The position numbers and the translations under genes were made by a program. This document shows positions 24,625 to 34,214 of a stretch of 42,797 nucleotides of DNA, piece by piece. The stretch is taken from positions 1 through 42,797 of the forward strand of contig JAMCWR010000044.1 in assembly GCA_023480665.1 (NCBI GenBank), written 5' to 3'. The number at the start of each line of letters is the position of its first letter. Positions within the stretch are counted from its first letter, which is position 1. This stretch comes from Gammaproteobacteria bacterium (GTDB taxonomy: Bacteria; Pseudomonadota; Gammaproteobacteria; UBA9339). The notes under the pieces are model-generated. The model did no database searches. It had not been told where the DNA came from and worked only from the letters and a program-made list of their open reading frames with translations.

Positions 24625-27600
24625 ATGCCAAAACCAAACAAAAGAAATACAACTCATAGAAGAAGCCTGATCGAATTAATCTGGATATCTTTGTTATTAT
24701 TTAATCCTGCAGCAATGGCAGAAGCGCCGATAATTCCGCGGCCTATTCGCCCTTCTCAAAATAGAATTGAAGCAACTCCAGAAACAAACGCATTACAAGC
24801 CATCATACCCCAGAGGTTGTCAGAATTTGAAGCACAGCAAAGTATTTCAGATGTATCAGAGCGTAAGACAACGTTCAATGTCGACTCTAAATCAATTATT
24901 TCACAATTAGAGGTATTCGATCCAGATCGTAGATCAATTATTTCACGACCCCAGAAAATTGAAAGGGGAAATGACAATGTTACGAATATGATGCTTAAAT
25001 ATAATCAACTTTTTGATGATATTCCCTGGAACGAAATTATAATATTATCAGACAAAGACTGGGCAGATAAATTAGAAAAATTTTCGCGTGATGGTATGCT
25101 TTTGCTTAGTAGATTATTACCTAAAATAATTAATTCAGTGCATGGGTTAGCTTTAATGTTAAAGCTTGAGGCTATTTTTTCTTTTGGCGATTTGTTATCT
25201 AGTGATGCCCTTATAGCTCAAAGATGTAGATTATTTCTTAACAAAGCAGAGGAGATGGCTGGGTACATTTTTGATTTTTGCATAAAGGGAAAAAAAGAAA
25301 AAGAGGCTATGCCTCATATATTGACAATATATACGAATCGTTTCCTGCATTTACGTAATATTGCGCACAAATTTGGCTCCAAACTTAGTAATTCATGGGA
25401 ATTTACGCCTCCGCGAGCTCCAAAAGATAACTTAAGAGTTGTGAAGCTAAGTGATAATACTTCTAGGGAAATAGTTTCTTCTTCGAATGTTCCGTTAATT
25501 CCATTTGTATGTAGATCTCAAACTTCAGGATTTTTATTCATACCCAAACAAGCACCTAGTTATTTACAGAATAAAAATAACCCAATGACTACATATCTTA
25601 ATTTTGATAGATCATTTATGCAGGGGTTACCAATTGGAGAGGAATGCAAAAGAGGTGATATAGACGGGGTGTGTTTCAATATTAATTCTTTATCAAATGA
25701 TAAGCAAAACATGATAAAAGTAAGAGCTTCACTATTTAATCAAGTTTTATATTTATCATTTGTTTTTGAATGTGCAGGGAAGATCAAGGATTTGTCGACT
25801 GTAGATGAAGTATTAAAAACATATCACCCATTGTCTATGTTTGATGCTCCAATGCATGCGTTTTGTTCTGTCCTCCCTCATTTTCCAGCAAGTCACGCTG
25901 ATCAGATATTGCATTATTTTGCTTTGGGCTGGGCCGATCATAGCCCGCTTGGATTACAAGCCTTAGCAAAAGAAGCAAGTGACATGGGTTATCTCACTGT
26001 CGCAAACACTCTTAATAAAGCTGCAGAGATTGAAAAAAAGCTTGCACTGCAACATACAGCTACAACAGAAAAACAATCAGAGCTAAAACAGCCGGAGTCA
26101 AAATCGCAATCATCTGCTAGCGCTGGCGCTGTTACACCAGCTGCACCAGCTGAACCAGCTTCTTCGCCGGGATTATTTAAAAGGTGTGCTAGAACTGCTT
26201 GGTCTTGGGTAAAAAGCCCATTTGGTGTTGCTATCGAAGTTGGAGCAGCTGCACTTGCTGTAATATATGGATGCTGCTCTGCCCGCTCAAAACCATCTAA
26301 ACAAGGCAGAGAAGTGCTTGCTCACGCTATAGATGAACACAATGAAAAAAAACACAGAAGGCGAAACGAACAATCAGGATCAGATGCAAAAAATTCCGCT
26401 CCAGATTCAAAACAAGAGAAAAAAGAATCTGAGCAAAAAGAATCTAAAGAGCAAAAAAACCTGAATGGCGGGATGAAAGAAGAAAAAAAATCGTCAAAAG
26501 AACAATTACTGGTACTGACATCATGGAAAGATTTTAGAAGGCAATTTTCAAAGTTTGAGCAATTGCTAGTGATTAATTTTGTTCCACCCATTAGACCGGA
26601 ATGTGTGACTATAAGGATGATGAATGCAGGTGATCAGAGATTACGACAACTATTTAATGCCTTTAATCAAGAAAAATATTTTCCAAAAGGTAAAGAGGGC
26701 ATTGTATGTGATGATGAAAATGGCGTAATTAGAGTTTTAAATCCTGTAAAGTTTAGTGCTGATACTATGCGGCAGGTTAGTGGTATATTGTGTGAAGCGG
26801 GCGAATTAAAAGATCAAAAAGGTGGGCCGTCATTAAGCGCTGCAGCTATGGCGCCACAACATGCGGTAAATCGACACCTTGTTAGTGCAAGTATGGCAGC
26901 AATTTCTTGTTCTTCATCCGCCATGTTAAAAGCAGAAATGGCACAAGCAGAGCACGGTAAGAAAGAAGGAGCGCAGGACAAACTACGGACACTTTACAAT
27001 ATTGCGTTTCCAATGTTTCTTACTCAAAATGAGAGTGAATATGCTCAAGAACGATTTACAACAGAAGCAAAAGTCACGCCTAAAATAGTTCTTGAAGAAA
27101 TTGTAAAAAAACGCAAAGCAGAGCGCGAGCAAGAAGATGAAATGAGAAAACATAAGCAGCAATTGGAACAAGAAAAGAAAAAGAAATTAGAGCAGGAAGA
27201 AAAGCAACGATTAGAGCAAGTAAATGCACAAGAACGGAAGAAAAAATTAAAGCAATCCGAGAATAGAGTAAGAGATAAAAAAGGACACAGAGAAGAGAAA
27301 AAAGAAGATAAAGAAGCTAAAGAAAAATCTGCGGCTCAATCAGCCCTTGATGCCCAAGTTGCAAATTTGCGTGTAAGTTGTACCGAAGCATTGCCTCAAG
27401 CATTAACTCACAATTTGCCGCAAATCGAAGGCGTAGATGATAAAGCGAGGTCAAATGCGATACTCTCTCTAATTCAGCGTTTTGCACGTGCTTGGGATAC
27501 GTTCAGAGTTTTTTTGGTGGCAAGAAGTTTATCTGACCAGCAAGAAGAAAAACAAGATGCTTTTGTGCAGCGTATTGTAGATGAGCTATGTATTCGCGAC

Positions 27601-28377
27601 TCAGGCATTTCAATTAGTATTGCAGGTTTGGCTCGAAGCCTCCTTATGGGCAATCCTGGCCCTGCTTTATTAAAACAATTGGAGGCTGGTATGCGTGTTG
27701 CATCCGCAAGTACTAGCGATAGTTTTTTAACTCTAATTCAAGCGCAATATTTAACCTCCGCAATTAGGCTTATACGTGATCAATTAAATTTACATGGCGC
27801 TGGTTTAACAAAACCTATACGACAAATTTTTACCTCAGCACTTAAAATGTTTATCACTCTGTACGATTGCCATAGAGGTGGTTTTACTAAATTTCTTGAA
27901 ATGAAATCTTTTTTTGATAATTGCCAACTATTATCCGCACAAATGGTAATGGATCCAAATTCAATAGATTTTAGCAGAGAAGAAGCTCAAATACTTAAAA
28001 TTATTACGGATGAAAATTTAAATAATCTTGATAAATACTCTGAATTATTGGCAGATGATAACCATTCTCAAGGTTATATTCCTGCACAATGTCAAAGTTT
28101 TGCTATTGATGTAAGTAGTAGCGTTGGGGTTACTCAAATTGAAGGAATGCAACGATCGGTGTCAGAACCGCTTACAAGTGTGGCGTCATTAAGCTCAGCC
28201 TCAGCGTCTTTCGCTTCATTATCAGCATCAGCAGGCTTGAGCATTTTTGCTCCGCTTGTGCCTCAAAATCTTGCCCCACCAGCATCATTGCCACCATCGA
28301 TAGCTGCTACAACTGATGTTGCACATAATGCACTTTCTGCACATAGTGCAGCACAACTAAATTCGCCGCACCCTTAA
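24625..28377 (+). CDS. Very large exported protein of unknown function (1250 aa)
   Basis: I do not recognise this protein. It begins with basic residues and a hydrophobic stretch (LIELIWISLLLFNPAAMA, about 15-32) that fits a signal peptide. Residues about 33-480 are soluble-looking and helical. A Ser/Ala/Pro linker (about 485-520) precedes a second hydrophobic helix with two cysteines (GVAIEVGAAALAVIYGCCSA, about 533-552). Then comes a very charged Lys/Glu/Ser linker (about 565-625), a mixed domain, a strongly charged coiled coil (about 828-905), a helical domain (about 910-1150), and a Ser/Ala-rich C-terminus. A weak ribosome-binding site (AGGTG) precedes the ATG. Such layout is common among host-interaction proteins of intracellular gammaproteobacteria, but no function can be assigned. 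Confidence 0.85.
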   Translation: MPKPNKRNTTHRRSLIELIWISLLLFNPAAMAEAPIIPRPIRPSQNRIEATPETNALQAIIPQRLSEFEAQQSISDVSERKTTFNVDSKSIISQLEVFDPDRRSIISRPQKIERGNDNVTNMMLKYNQLFDDIPWNEIIILSDKDWADKLEKFSRDGMLLLSRLLPKIINSVHGLALMLKLEAIFSFGDLLSSDALIAQRCRLFLNKAEEMAGYIFDFCIKGKKEKEAMPHILTIYTNRFLHLRNIAHKFGSKLSNSWEFTPPRAPKDNLRVVKLSDNTSREIVSSSNVPLIPFVCRSQTSGFLFIPKQAPSYLQNKNNPMTTYLNFDRSFMQGLPIGEECKRGDIDGVCFNINSLSNDKQNMIKVRASLFNQVLYLSFVFECAGKIKDLSTVDEVLKTYHPLSMFDAPMHAFCSVLPHFPASHADQILHYFALGWADHSPLGLQALAKEASDMGYLTVANTLNKAAEIEKKLALQHTATTEKQSELKQPESKSQSSASAGAVTPAAPAEPASSPGLFKRCARTAWSWVKSPFGVAIEVGAAALAVIYGCCSARSKPSKQGREVLAHAIDEHNEKKHRRRNEQSGSDAKNSAPDSKQEKKESEQKESKEQKNLNGGMKEEKKSSKEQLLVLTSWKDFRRQFSKFEQLLVINFVPPIRPECVTIRMMNAGDQRLRQLFNAFNQEKYFPKGKEGIVCDDENGVIRVLNPVKFSADTMRQVSGILCEAGELKDQKGGPSLSAAAMAPQHAVNRHLVSASMAAISCSSSAMLKAEMAQAEHGKKEGAQDKLRTLYNIAFPMFLTQNESEYAQERFTTEAKVTPKIVLEEIVKKRKAEREQEDEMRKHKQQLEQEKKKKLEQEEKQRLEQVNAQERKKKLKQSENRVRDKKGHREEKKEDKEAKEKSAAQSALDAQVANLRVSCTEALPQALTHNLPQIEGVDDKARSNAILSLIQRFARAWDTFRVFLVARSLSDQQEEKQDAFVQRIVDELCIRDSGISISIAGLARSLLMGNPGPALLKQLEAGMRVASASTSDSFLTLIQAQYLTSAIRLIRDQLNLHGAGLTKPIRQIFTSALKMFITLYDCHRGGFTKFLEMKSFFDNCQLLSAQMVMDPNSIDFSREEAQILKIITDENLNNLDKYSELLADDNHSQGYIPAQCQSFAIDVSSSVGVTQIEGMQRSVSEPLTSVASLSSASASFASLSASAGLSIFAPLVPQNLAPPASLPPSIAATTDVAHNALSAHSAAQLNSPHP

Positions 28378-28392
28378 AGATTTGGCAAATCG

Positions 28393-28422
28393 TTGACATA
28401 AATAAACCTCATCCGCTATTAT
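28393..28422 (+). promoter_or_regulatory. Promoter of nrdR
   Basis: A perfect TTGACA (28393-28398) and TATTAT (28417-28422) are separated by 18 bp, 38 nt before the nrdR ATG. The preceding gene ends 16 nt upstream, so nrdR has its own promoter after separation from glyA. Confidence 0.7.
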
Positions 28423-28459
28423 TAATTATTCATTACTAATTATTAATTGTTGTTTTATT

Positions 28460-28930
28460 ATGCATTGTCCATTTTGTAACGCAACAGACACAAAAGTTAC
28501 TGATTCGCGCTTAGTTGGTGCAGGTAAGCAAGTGCGTAGACGACGCGAATGTATTATTTGTGGCGAGCGTTTTACTACTTTTGAAATAGCAGAATTAGTT
28601 ATGCCGCGAGTAGTAAAACGTGATGGCAGTAGATTACCATTCGATGAGCGCAAGTTGCGTGCTGGCATGTTAAAGTCTTTAGAAAAACGCCCGGTCAATA
28701 CTGAACAAGTTGAAGAGGCGATTCAAAAAATCATGCATAAATTGCGTGCAACTGGTGAGCGCGAAGTAAGCTCAAAATTAGTTGGCGAACTAGTAATGGC
28801 AGAGCTGCGTAAACTTGATCAGGTTGCTTATGTGCGTTTTGCTTCAGTGTATCGAAGTTTTCAAGATGTGAATGCTTTCCACGAAGAAATAAAACGCCTG
28901 ACTAAAAAACCAAAAAAACCGAATCACTAA
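28460..28930 (+). CDS. nrdR: Transcriptional repressor NrdR
   Basis: The 156-aa regulator controls ribonucleotide reductase genes in response to ATP/dATP. The N-terminal zinc ribbon has Cys3, Cys6, and CIICGERF with the second pair at about 31 and 34; the RRRRECIIC stretch is typical. An ATP-cone follows ([19 protein letters not shown], about 48-66). Length and layout match the family. Frames upstream are closed, so the ATG at 28460 is taken. Confidence 0.97.
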   Translation: MHCPFCNATDTKVTDSRLVGAGKQVRRRRECIICGERFTTFEIAELVMPRVVKRDGSRLPFDERKLRAGMLKSLEKRPVNTEQVEEAIQKIMHKLRATGEREVSSKLVGELVMAELRKLDQVAYVRFASVYRSFQDVNAFHEEIKRLTKKPKKPNH

Positions 28931-28960
28931 AATAACTAAATAAATTTAAGAGGAGTCATT

Positions 28961-29872
28961 ATGCCTACTGCAGTTGTTTGCGGTTTTTCTCCAGTTGGTA
29001 CTTCTGCTTTAGCTGGTCTACTAAAAATAAAGATTAAAATATTAAAACTTTATACTTATGAGCAAAAACCAGATGAGCTTTGGTTTGAGCCGCCGGCAGT
29101 ATTAGCAAAAAAGCATGGAATTCCAGTAACTACTGAGCCTTTTAATACTGATAAAGTTTATGCAGAAATTAAAGCAATGCAGCCAGATTTTTTATTTAGC
29201 TTTTATTTTCGTGAGATGATTCCGCAACGTTTTTTAGATATTCCAAAATTAGGTGCCATGAATTTACATGGCAGTTTGCTTCCAAAATATCGTGGGCGTG
29301 CACCAATAAATTGGGTGATTTTGCATGGTGAAACTGAAACCGGTATGACATTACATTATATGCTCGAAAAGCCAGATGCTGGTGATATTGTGGCACAAGA
29401 AAGAATTTCTTTAGATTGGGATGAGACTGCTTTAAGCTCAATTTTAAAAGGTGCAGCTGCAGCTAATAGATTAGTAGTGCAAAGCATCCCAAGAATTCTT
29501 GCCGGAGAAACTTTGCGTATTAGCCAAAGTTCACTTGGAACCTCAACTTATTTTGGTGGTAGAAAACCAGCAGATGGCAAGTTAGATTTTACTTGGTCTC
29601 AAGCACGTGCTTTTAATATGATTCGTGCCGTAGCAGACCCTTGGCCAAATGCTTTTATTGAAACTGAGCGCGGTTCTGTGCAAATTTCTTGGGCACTACC
29701 AACTTCAGCTAAATGTTTACAGGGTCATTTTTCTTTAGAAGATCATCAAGTGTTGCTTGGTTTTGCTGATGGCGCGTTATGTGTTCACGCATTAAGACGT
29801 TTTGATGTGCGTAGCGAACGCCCAACCGATCATATGAATTGGCTCAGCGAAATCGGGATCCCTCAAGCGTAG
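28961..29872 (+). CDS. arnA: UDP-L-Ara4N formyltransferase (stand-alone ArnA N-terminal half)
   Basis: The 303-aa protein corresponds in length and sequence to residues 1-305 of bifunctional ArnA. It would formylate UDP-4-amino-4-deoxy-L-arabinose using N10-formyltetrahydrofolate, on the route to lipid A aminoarabinose. Catalytic Asn101, His103 and Asp139 stand in NLHGSLLPKYRGRAPINW and EKPDAGDIVAQ, and the C-terminal subdomain is recognisable from GGRKPADGKLDFTW. The decarboxylase half is a separate gene at 35105-36136 on the other strand. The ribosome-binding site is AGAGGAG. Methionyl-tRNA formyltransferase is a relative but fits less well. Confidence 0.88.
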   Translation: MPTAVVCGFSPVGTSALAGLLKIKIKILKLYTYEQKPDELWFEPPAVLAKKHGIPVTTEPFNTDKVYAEIKAMQPDFLFSFYFREMIPQRFLDIPKLGAMNLHGSLLPKYRGRAPINWVILHGETETGMTLHYMLEKPDAGDIVAQERISLDWDETALSSILKGAAAANRLVVQSIPRILAGETLRISQSSLGTSTYFGGRKPADGKLDFTWSQARAFNMIRAVADPWPNAFIETERGSVQISWALPTSAKCLQGHFSLEDHQVLLGFADGALCVHALRRFDVRSERPTDHMNWLSEIGIPQA

Positions 29873-29945
29873 GAAACTTTAGTATTTTTTTGCTACAATT
29901 TTTATTCTTTGATACAATTGCCTAAATTTTAAATTGCATAACTAA

Positions 29946-32900
29946 ATGAAAAGGATTCTTTGGCTATTAAGTTTTATCGCTTTATTCATTCCAATCGCTT
30001 TGGTTGCACAAATTTATTCACTTGATTCCACAGAAAGCTATCCCAAGCCGGCTTTACCTAACGAAAATCAAGCGCTTAGTTTTTCTGCATCTAATTTTGG
30101 ATTTACTGGTCCCTTTACTCTTGGCGGTCAATACAGCAAACTTTATGGCTACACTATAAAAGGTCAGTGGACGCAGGGCTTAGGTGCCAGCAATGCTTTT
30201 TCATTGGCGTTAGAGTGGGGAGATAGCCAACATCGCTACAGCGCAACATATGGCATTGCTCTTTCTGAATCACAGCGCCTCAAAGCAACTATCGAACGCT
30301 TAGAGCAAAACATGAGTTTTGATTTTGATTCTGGCACAGTAAAAAATTGGGTTGGCCAAAATGCATTTGGCGCTACCTATGCATATTTAGTTGCTAAGGG
30401 AATTTTTCATGATGTGAATTTAAATGTATTTTCAAGTAAAGCCGAGAGCAAAAACTTTGACTCAAAATTTTTTATAGGAAGTGATCGCGATACTTATGAA
30501 AATTTTCGGCATATCACAGGTGGCGAAAATCGTGGTGTTAGTCTCGGTGTAAATATTCAGCCGCATTGGTCGAATTTACTTGGTCTTGCAGTTAATTACG
30601 AAGAACTTATTTATAAACCGCTCTATGATAAAAGCATTAAAAGTAGCTATGGATTTGGGGCCGCCGTAAATTTTGAACAATTAATTTCTGACCATTTTAA
30701 ATTTAAGCTTGGCGCTAGCAAACACGCTCCGTATTATGATTATTCGACTGAGCTAGATTGGCTGCTTTATTCAATGCCAAACTCTAAGGTTGAATTAGCT
30801 TTAGTCGGTGAACTTATTAACGGTGAAGACGGTTTGCCAAATGACAGCCGCATTGGTTTGAATGTTAATTATGCTTTGAGTGGAAGCTATAGTAAGCCGG
30901 CAAACTATAGCCTAGGTTTGAATTCTGGTAGTGATAGTTTAGTAAATTGGGTTGCTACACCAGCTGTGTATATGCAGCAAGTTTTAGCTGTAAAAGACCA
31001 GATGACAATTCGTGTGCTAAATCCAACGATTGATTTTGGTGGCCAAGAATTTTTAATGACTGTTGGCCAATACTATAATTTACCGATTACTCAATACATC
31101 GTTTTTGGTTGCAGCCATCTGCAAAGTGTTACTTCAAATATTTTGGCTAATTTTGGTTTAGCATTTAATTTAATCAATAATGGCACGCAAGTATATTTGG
31201 TCGGGACGCCAGTGTTACCACCATCGATGGCAAATACTGATGCACCTGAGGTTAAAACCCCAATTGATATCACTGTAACTAATGCTGGTGGCAAAGTTTC
31301 AACTGGGTCTTTTATCTTAGATATAATTACCAATCCAAAAGCGTTATCAATCAGGCCGACCACTGGTTTAGTCGAAACTGAAAATCCAGTTGAGATTTTT
31401 GGTGCGAATTTTTCACTATCTGGCAACACGACAGTTAAATTTAATACGCTTTCTGCGGGGAATGTCAGGGTTATTGATCAAGGGCATATAAATGCAACCA
31501 CGCCAAAAGTTAGTGAATCTGGTGCTGTAAATGTAACAATAATAAATCCAGATGGTGGGCAAAACACATTAACTAGCGGCTTTACTTTTACTCCTGGAAT
31601 TACTAGCGTTACTCCAGCCAAAGGACCAAAAGGTGGCGGAACCTTTGTTACTATCGTTGGCGCAGGATTTAAAACAGGTGCCAAAGTTTATTTTGATAGC
31701 GCACTTTCACCAAGTGTGACTTTTATCAGTAGTACTACTTTAAAAGTTGAATTACCTGCACACGTTATTGGTGACGCAGTTGTAAAAGTATTAAACCCAA
31801 ACAACACTTCTGCTATCTGGGAACAAAAATTTACGTTCCTTGATCCAACTGGCAGTATTATTCCGCATAGTGCAGCTGAAACTGGAAACGTGTCGTTTAC
31901 GATTAGCGGCTATGGCTTTATGCAAAATGCTAGTGTGTCATTTGGTAATACAAGTGCGACGCCGCTTACACATAAAGATGATGGTACTGAAATAACAGGC
32001 ACTGTGCCTCCACATGCGCCAGGTACTCCTAATGTTACGGTTACTAACCCAGATAGCAGTAATGTAACTATTTCCTTTACATATCATTCAAATATTCATT
32101 TAACTAGTATTACACCAGATCAGGCTTCAAAAGGTGGCAATACTAATTTAGTAATTATTGGTACTGGTTTGTATGAAGCTGTAAATGGTAAACCTATTGT
32201 GATATTTGGTAGCGAGAGTTGTAATGCAACTGCTAATTCTGTATCAGGTGGTACCACACTTAATGTGACTGTACCTGCTTGTAATCCAGGGGTTGGTGAT
32301 CAAAATGTAAATGTAACCGTAAAGATTATGTATGATCCACCACAATATTCAGATAACTCGCTTAACTTTATTTATCTACAAAATCCCAAAGTTTTATCTG
32401 TTTCGCCAAATCAAGCGCGTTTCAATAATGCGACGCCGATTACGTTAACTGGTTATGGATTTTTAAATCAAAGCGGTGCTTTACCTACAGTGCAATTTGG
32501 GTCAGCTGGGGCTTATCCAATTGTAAACGCAACAGCAGTTTCTGCCGATGGTACGAATATCACTTTTTCAACTCCGGTTTTAAATCACACCGGCGTAGTA
32601 AATCAAATTACCGTAATTAACCCAGGATCTTATGGTAATGGAACTCTTAATGCTAATTTTACTTTTTACTCAGGGCCAAATATAACTAGCATTACCCCAT
32701 CTTTTGGGCCAGGTCGAGTTGCAACTCCAGTTACAATTAATGGCACAGATTTTGTGCATAATGCTACGGTGCATTTTGGCAATGTTACTATCACAAATGG
32801 TACGGTTTCTGCCGATGGCAAAACTATTAATTTATTCACTCCGGCAACTCAAACTGGAGTTGTGGGGGTCTTTGTAGAAAACCCACCTTTAAGTGAAGTT

Positions 32901-34214
32901 TCAAATACAGTTAACTTTACTTACAATACTCCTGTCATTTCAAATGTTACGCCAAGTCGCGCTGTGGGGTCAGGTTGGCCACAAGTACAAATCACTGGGG
33001 CGTACTTAATGCAAGAAGGTGCAACTCTGCCAACTGTACACTTTGGTGCATCTTGTAACGCTACTGCAAGCTGGGTTTCAGCTGCAAATGATACATTGAA
33101 TGTAACAGTTCCAGTTTGTTCTGGGCATAACGGTGATGTTGTTTTATATGTAACAAACCCAGATGGTGGAATTTCAAACGATCTAACATTTACTTTGCTT
33201 GCAAATCCTGAGATTGTAAATATTTCTCCAGCAAGCTTGCCAGATTCTCCGCTTCCACAAAATGTTACAATTAACGGCTATGGATTTACAAAAAATGGTG
33301 CAGAATTACCTAGTATTATTTTTGGACATCATGGTAATGAGAGTGTACAAGATGTATCAGCCAATGGTACAAGCATTACTGTTTCTGTAACAAATTACAC
33401 TTATCCACCTGGGGCAACTAATGTAACGGTAATCAATCCTGCAGGATATGGGAACAATACCTCAGTGAATGGCTTTACTTTTATTTCACATCCAATAATA
33501 ACTTCTTTGAGCCCAAATTATGGTTACAATGGCACAAATCTGACGATTAATGGCAATGATTTTTATGGGCCAGTGACAGTGCAATTTGGCAGCTTGACTC
33601 CAGTTTCTGCAAATGTATCAGGTGATGGCAAAACTGTTGCCACAGTTGTGTCAGGATTAACGGATGGTGCGACCTATGCAGTGAAAGTTATTAACAACGA
33701 TACAACAACTTCAAATACTCAGAACTTTTACTATTCAGAAAAATTGAGCATCCAGTGTCCTGCACCGAATGATATTTTTAATAGAGATTCTCCGTGGTAT
33801 TATTTTATATTTGGGTCAGTTATTCGAGATCAAGCAGGAAATACATATAATTTGCACGCAAGCGATAATGCAACGGAATGTCCTTTCGGTGGCAGTGGGC
33901 ATTTTGTATCAGCAAGTTATAATAATGATACAAAATCATTCTCCTGTGTGTATGATTTTAGTACAAATGGCTCTTTCCCAATGTGTAGCCCGCGCTATAT
34001 CACAGTTTATACCCCCGCTAGTTCTACCCCCGCTGATAATGCAACTGTGATTGGTTTTATTGACCCACCACCTGTTCCGCCTGCATATACTTGCTCTGCT
34101 TTTGATAGCCCAGGTAGTTGTGTGTTTCGTTATTACACGCCAGTTAGATTGTTTGTGAAACAGTTTTTGCAAAAACACCCTGGATTATCTGCACTAATAT
34201 TTTTCAAGCACTGA
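29946..34214 (+). CDS. Giant surface protein: N-terminal barrel plus nine TIG repeats
   Basis: The 1422-aa protein has a signal peptide (ILWLLSFIALFIPIALVAQ). Residues about 45-320 are rich in alternating beta strands that look like an outer-membrane barrel (YTIKGQWTQGLGASNAFSLALEWG, YGFGAAVNFEQLI). Residues about 465-1263 contain about nine IPT/TIG immunoglobulin-like domains, each with an ITSITP-like start and a NVTVTNPDG-like strand. Residues 1265-1422 form a Cys-containing tail. Barrel first with Ig passenger after it resembles inverse autotransporters (intimin/invasin type), which serve as adhesins; no LysM domain is seen. The stop overlaps the convergent arnD stop by 11 bp. The passenger has an unusually dense set of N-x-S/T sequons. 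Confidence 0.85.
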   Translation: MKRILWLLSFIALFIPIALVAQIYSLDSTESYPKPALPNENQALSFSASNFGFTGPFTLGGQYSKLYGYTIKGQWTQGLGASNAFSLALEWGDSQHRYSATYGIALSESQRLKATIERLEQNMSFDFDSGTVKNWVGQNAFGATYAYLVAKGIFHDVNLNVFSSKAESKNFDSKFFIGSDRDTYENFRHITGGENRGVSLGVNIQPHWSNLLGLAVNYEELIYKPLYDKSIKSSYGFGAAVNFEQLISDHFKFKLGASKHAPYYDYSTELDWLLYSMPNSKVELALVGELINGEDGLPNDSRIGLNVNYALSGSYSKPANYSLGLNSGSDSLVNWVATPAVYMQQVLAVKDQMTIRVLNPTIDFGGQEFLMTVGQYYNLPITQYIVFGCSHLQSVTSNILANFGLAFNLINNGTQVYLVGTPVLPPSMANTDAPEVKTPIDITVTNAGGKVSTGSFILDIITNPKALSIRPTTGLVETENPVEIFGANFSLSGNTTVKFNTLSAGNVRVIDQGHINATTPKVSESGAVNVTIINPDGGQNTLTSGFTFTPGITSVTPAKGPKGGGTFVTIVGAGFKTGAKVYFDSALSPSVTFISSTTLKVELPAHVIGDAVVKVLNPNNTSAIWEQKFTFLDPTGSIIPHSAAETGNVSFTISGYGFMQNASVSFGNTSATPLTHKDDGTEITGTVPPHAPGTPNVTVTNPDSSNVTISFTYHSNIHLTSITPDQASKGGNTNLVIIGTGLYEAVNGKPIVIFGSESCNATANSVSGGTTLNVTVPACNPGVGDQNVNVTVKIMYDPPQYSDNSLNFIYLQNPKVLSVSPNQARFNNATPITLTGYGFLNQSGALPTVQFGSAGAYPIVNATAVSADGTNITFSTPVLNHTGVVNQITVINPGSYGNGTLNANFTFYSGPNITSITPSFGPGRVATPVTINGTDFVHNATVHFGNVTITNGTVSADGKTINLFTPATQTGVVGVFVENPPLSEVSNTVNFTYNTPVISNVTPSRAVGSGWPQVQITGAYLMQEGATLPTVHFGASCNATASWVSAANDTLNVTVPVCSGHNGDVVLYVTNPDGGISNDLTFTLLANPEIVNISPASLPDSPLPQNVTINGYGFTKNGAELPSIIFGHHGNESVQDVSANGTSITVSVTNYTYPPGATNVTVINPAGYGNNTSVNGFTFISHPIITSLSPNYGYNGTNLTINGNDFYGPVTVQFGSLTPVSANVSGDGKTVATVVSGLTDGATYAVKVINNDTTTSNTQNFYYSEKLSIQCPAPNDIFNRDSPWYYFIFGSVIRDQAGNTYNLHASDNATECPFGGSGHFVSASYNNDTKSFSCVYDFSTNGSFPMCSPRYITVYTPASSTPADNATVIGFIDPPPVPPAYTCSAFDSPGSCVFRYYTPVRLFVKQFLQKHPGLSALIFFKH

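Noticed and set aside
28961..29872. Methionyl-tRNA formyltransferase (fmt)
   Set aside because: Length, the LLPKYRGRAPINW context and the C-terminal GGRKPADGKLDF segment fit ArnA better, and arn genes lie nearby.
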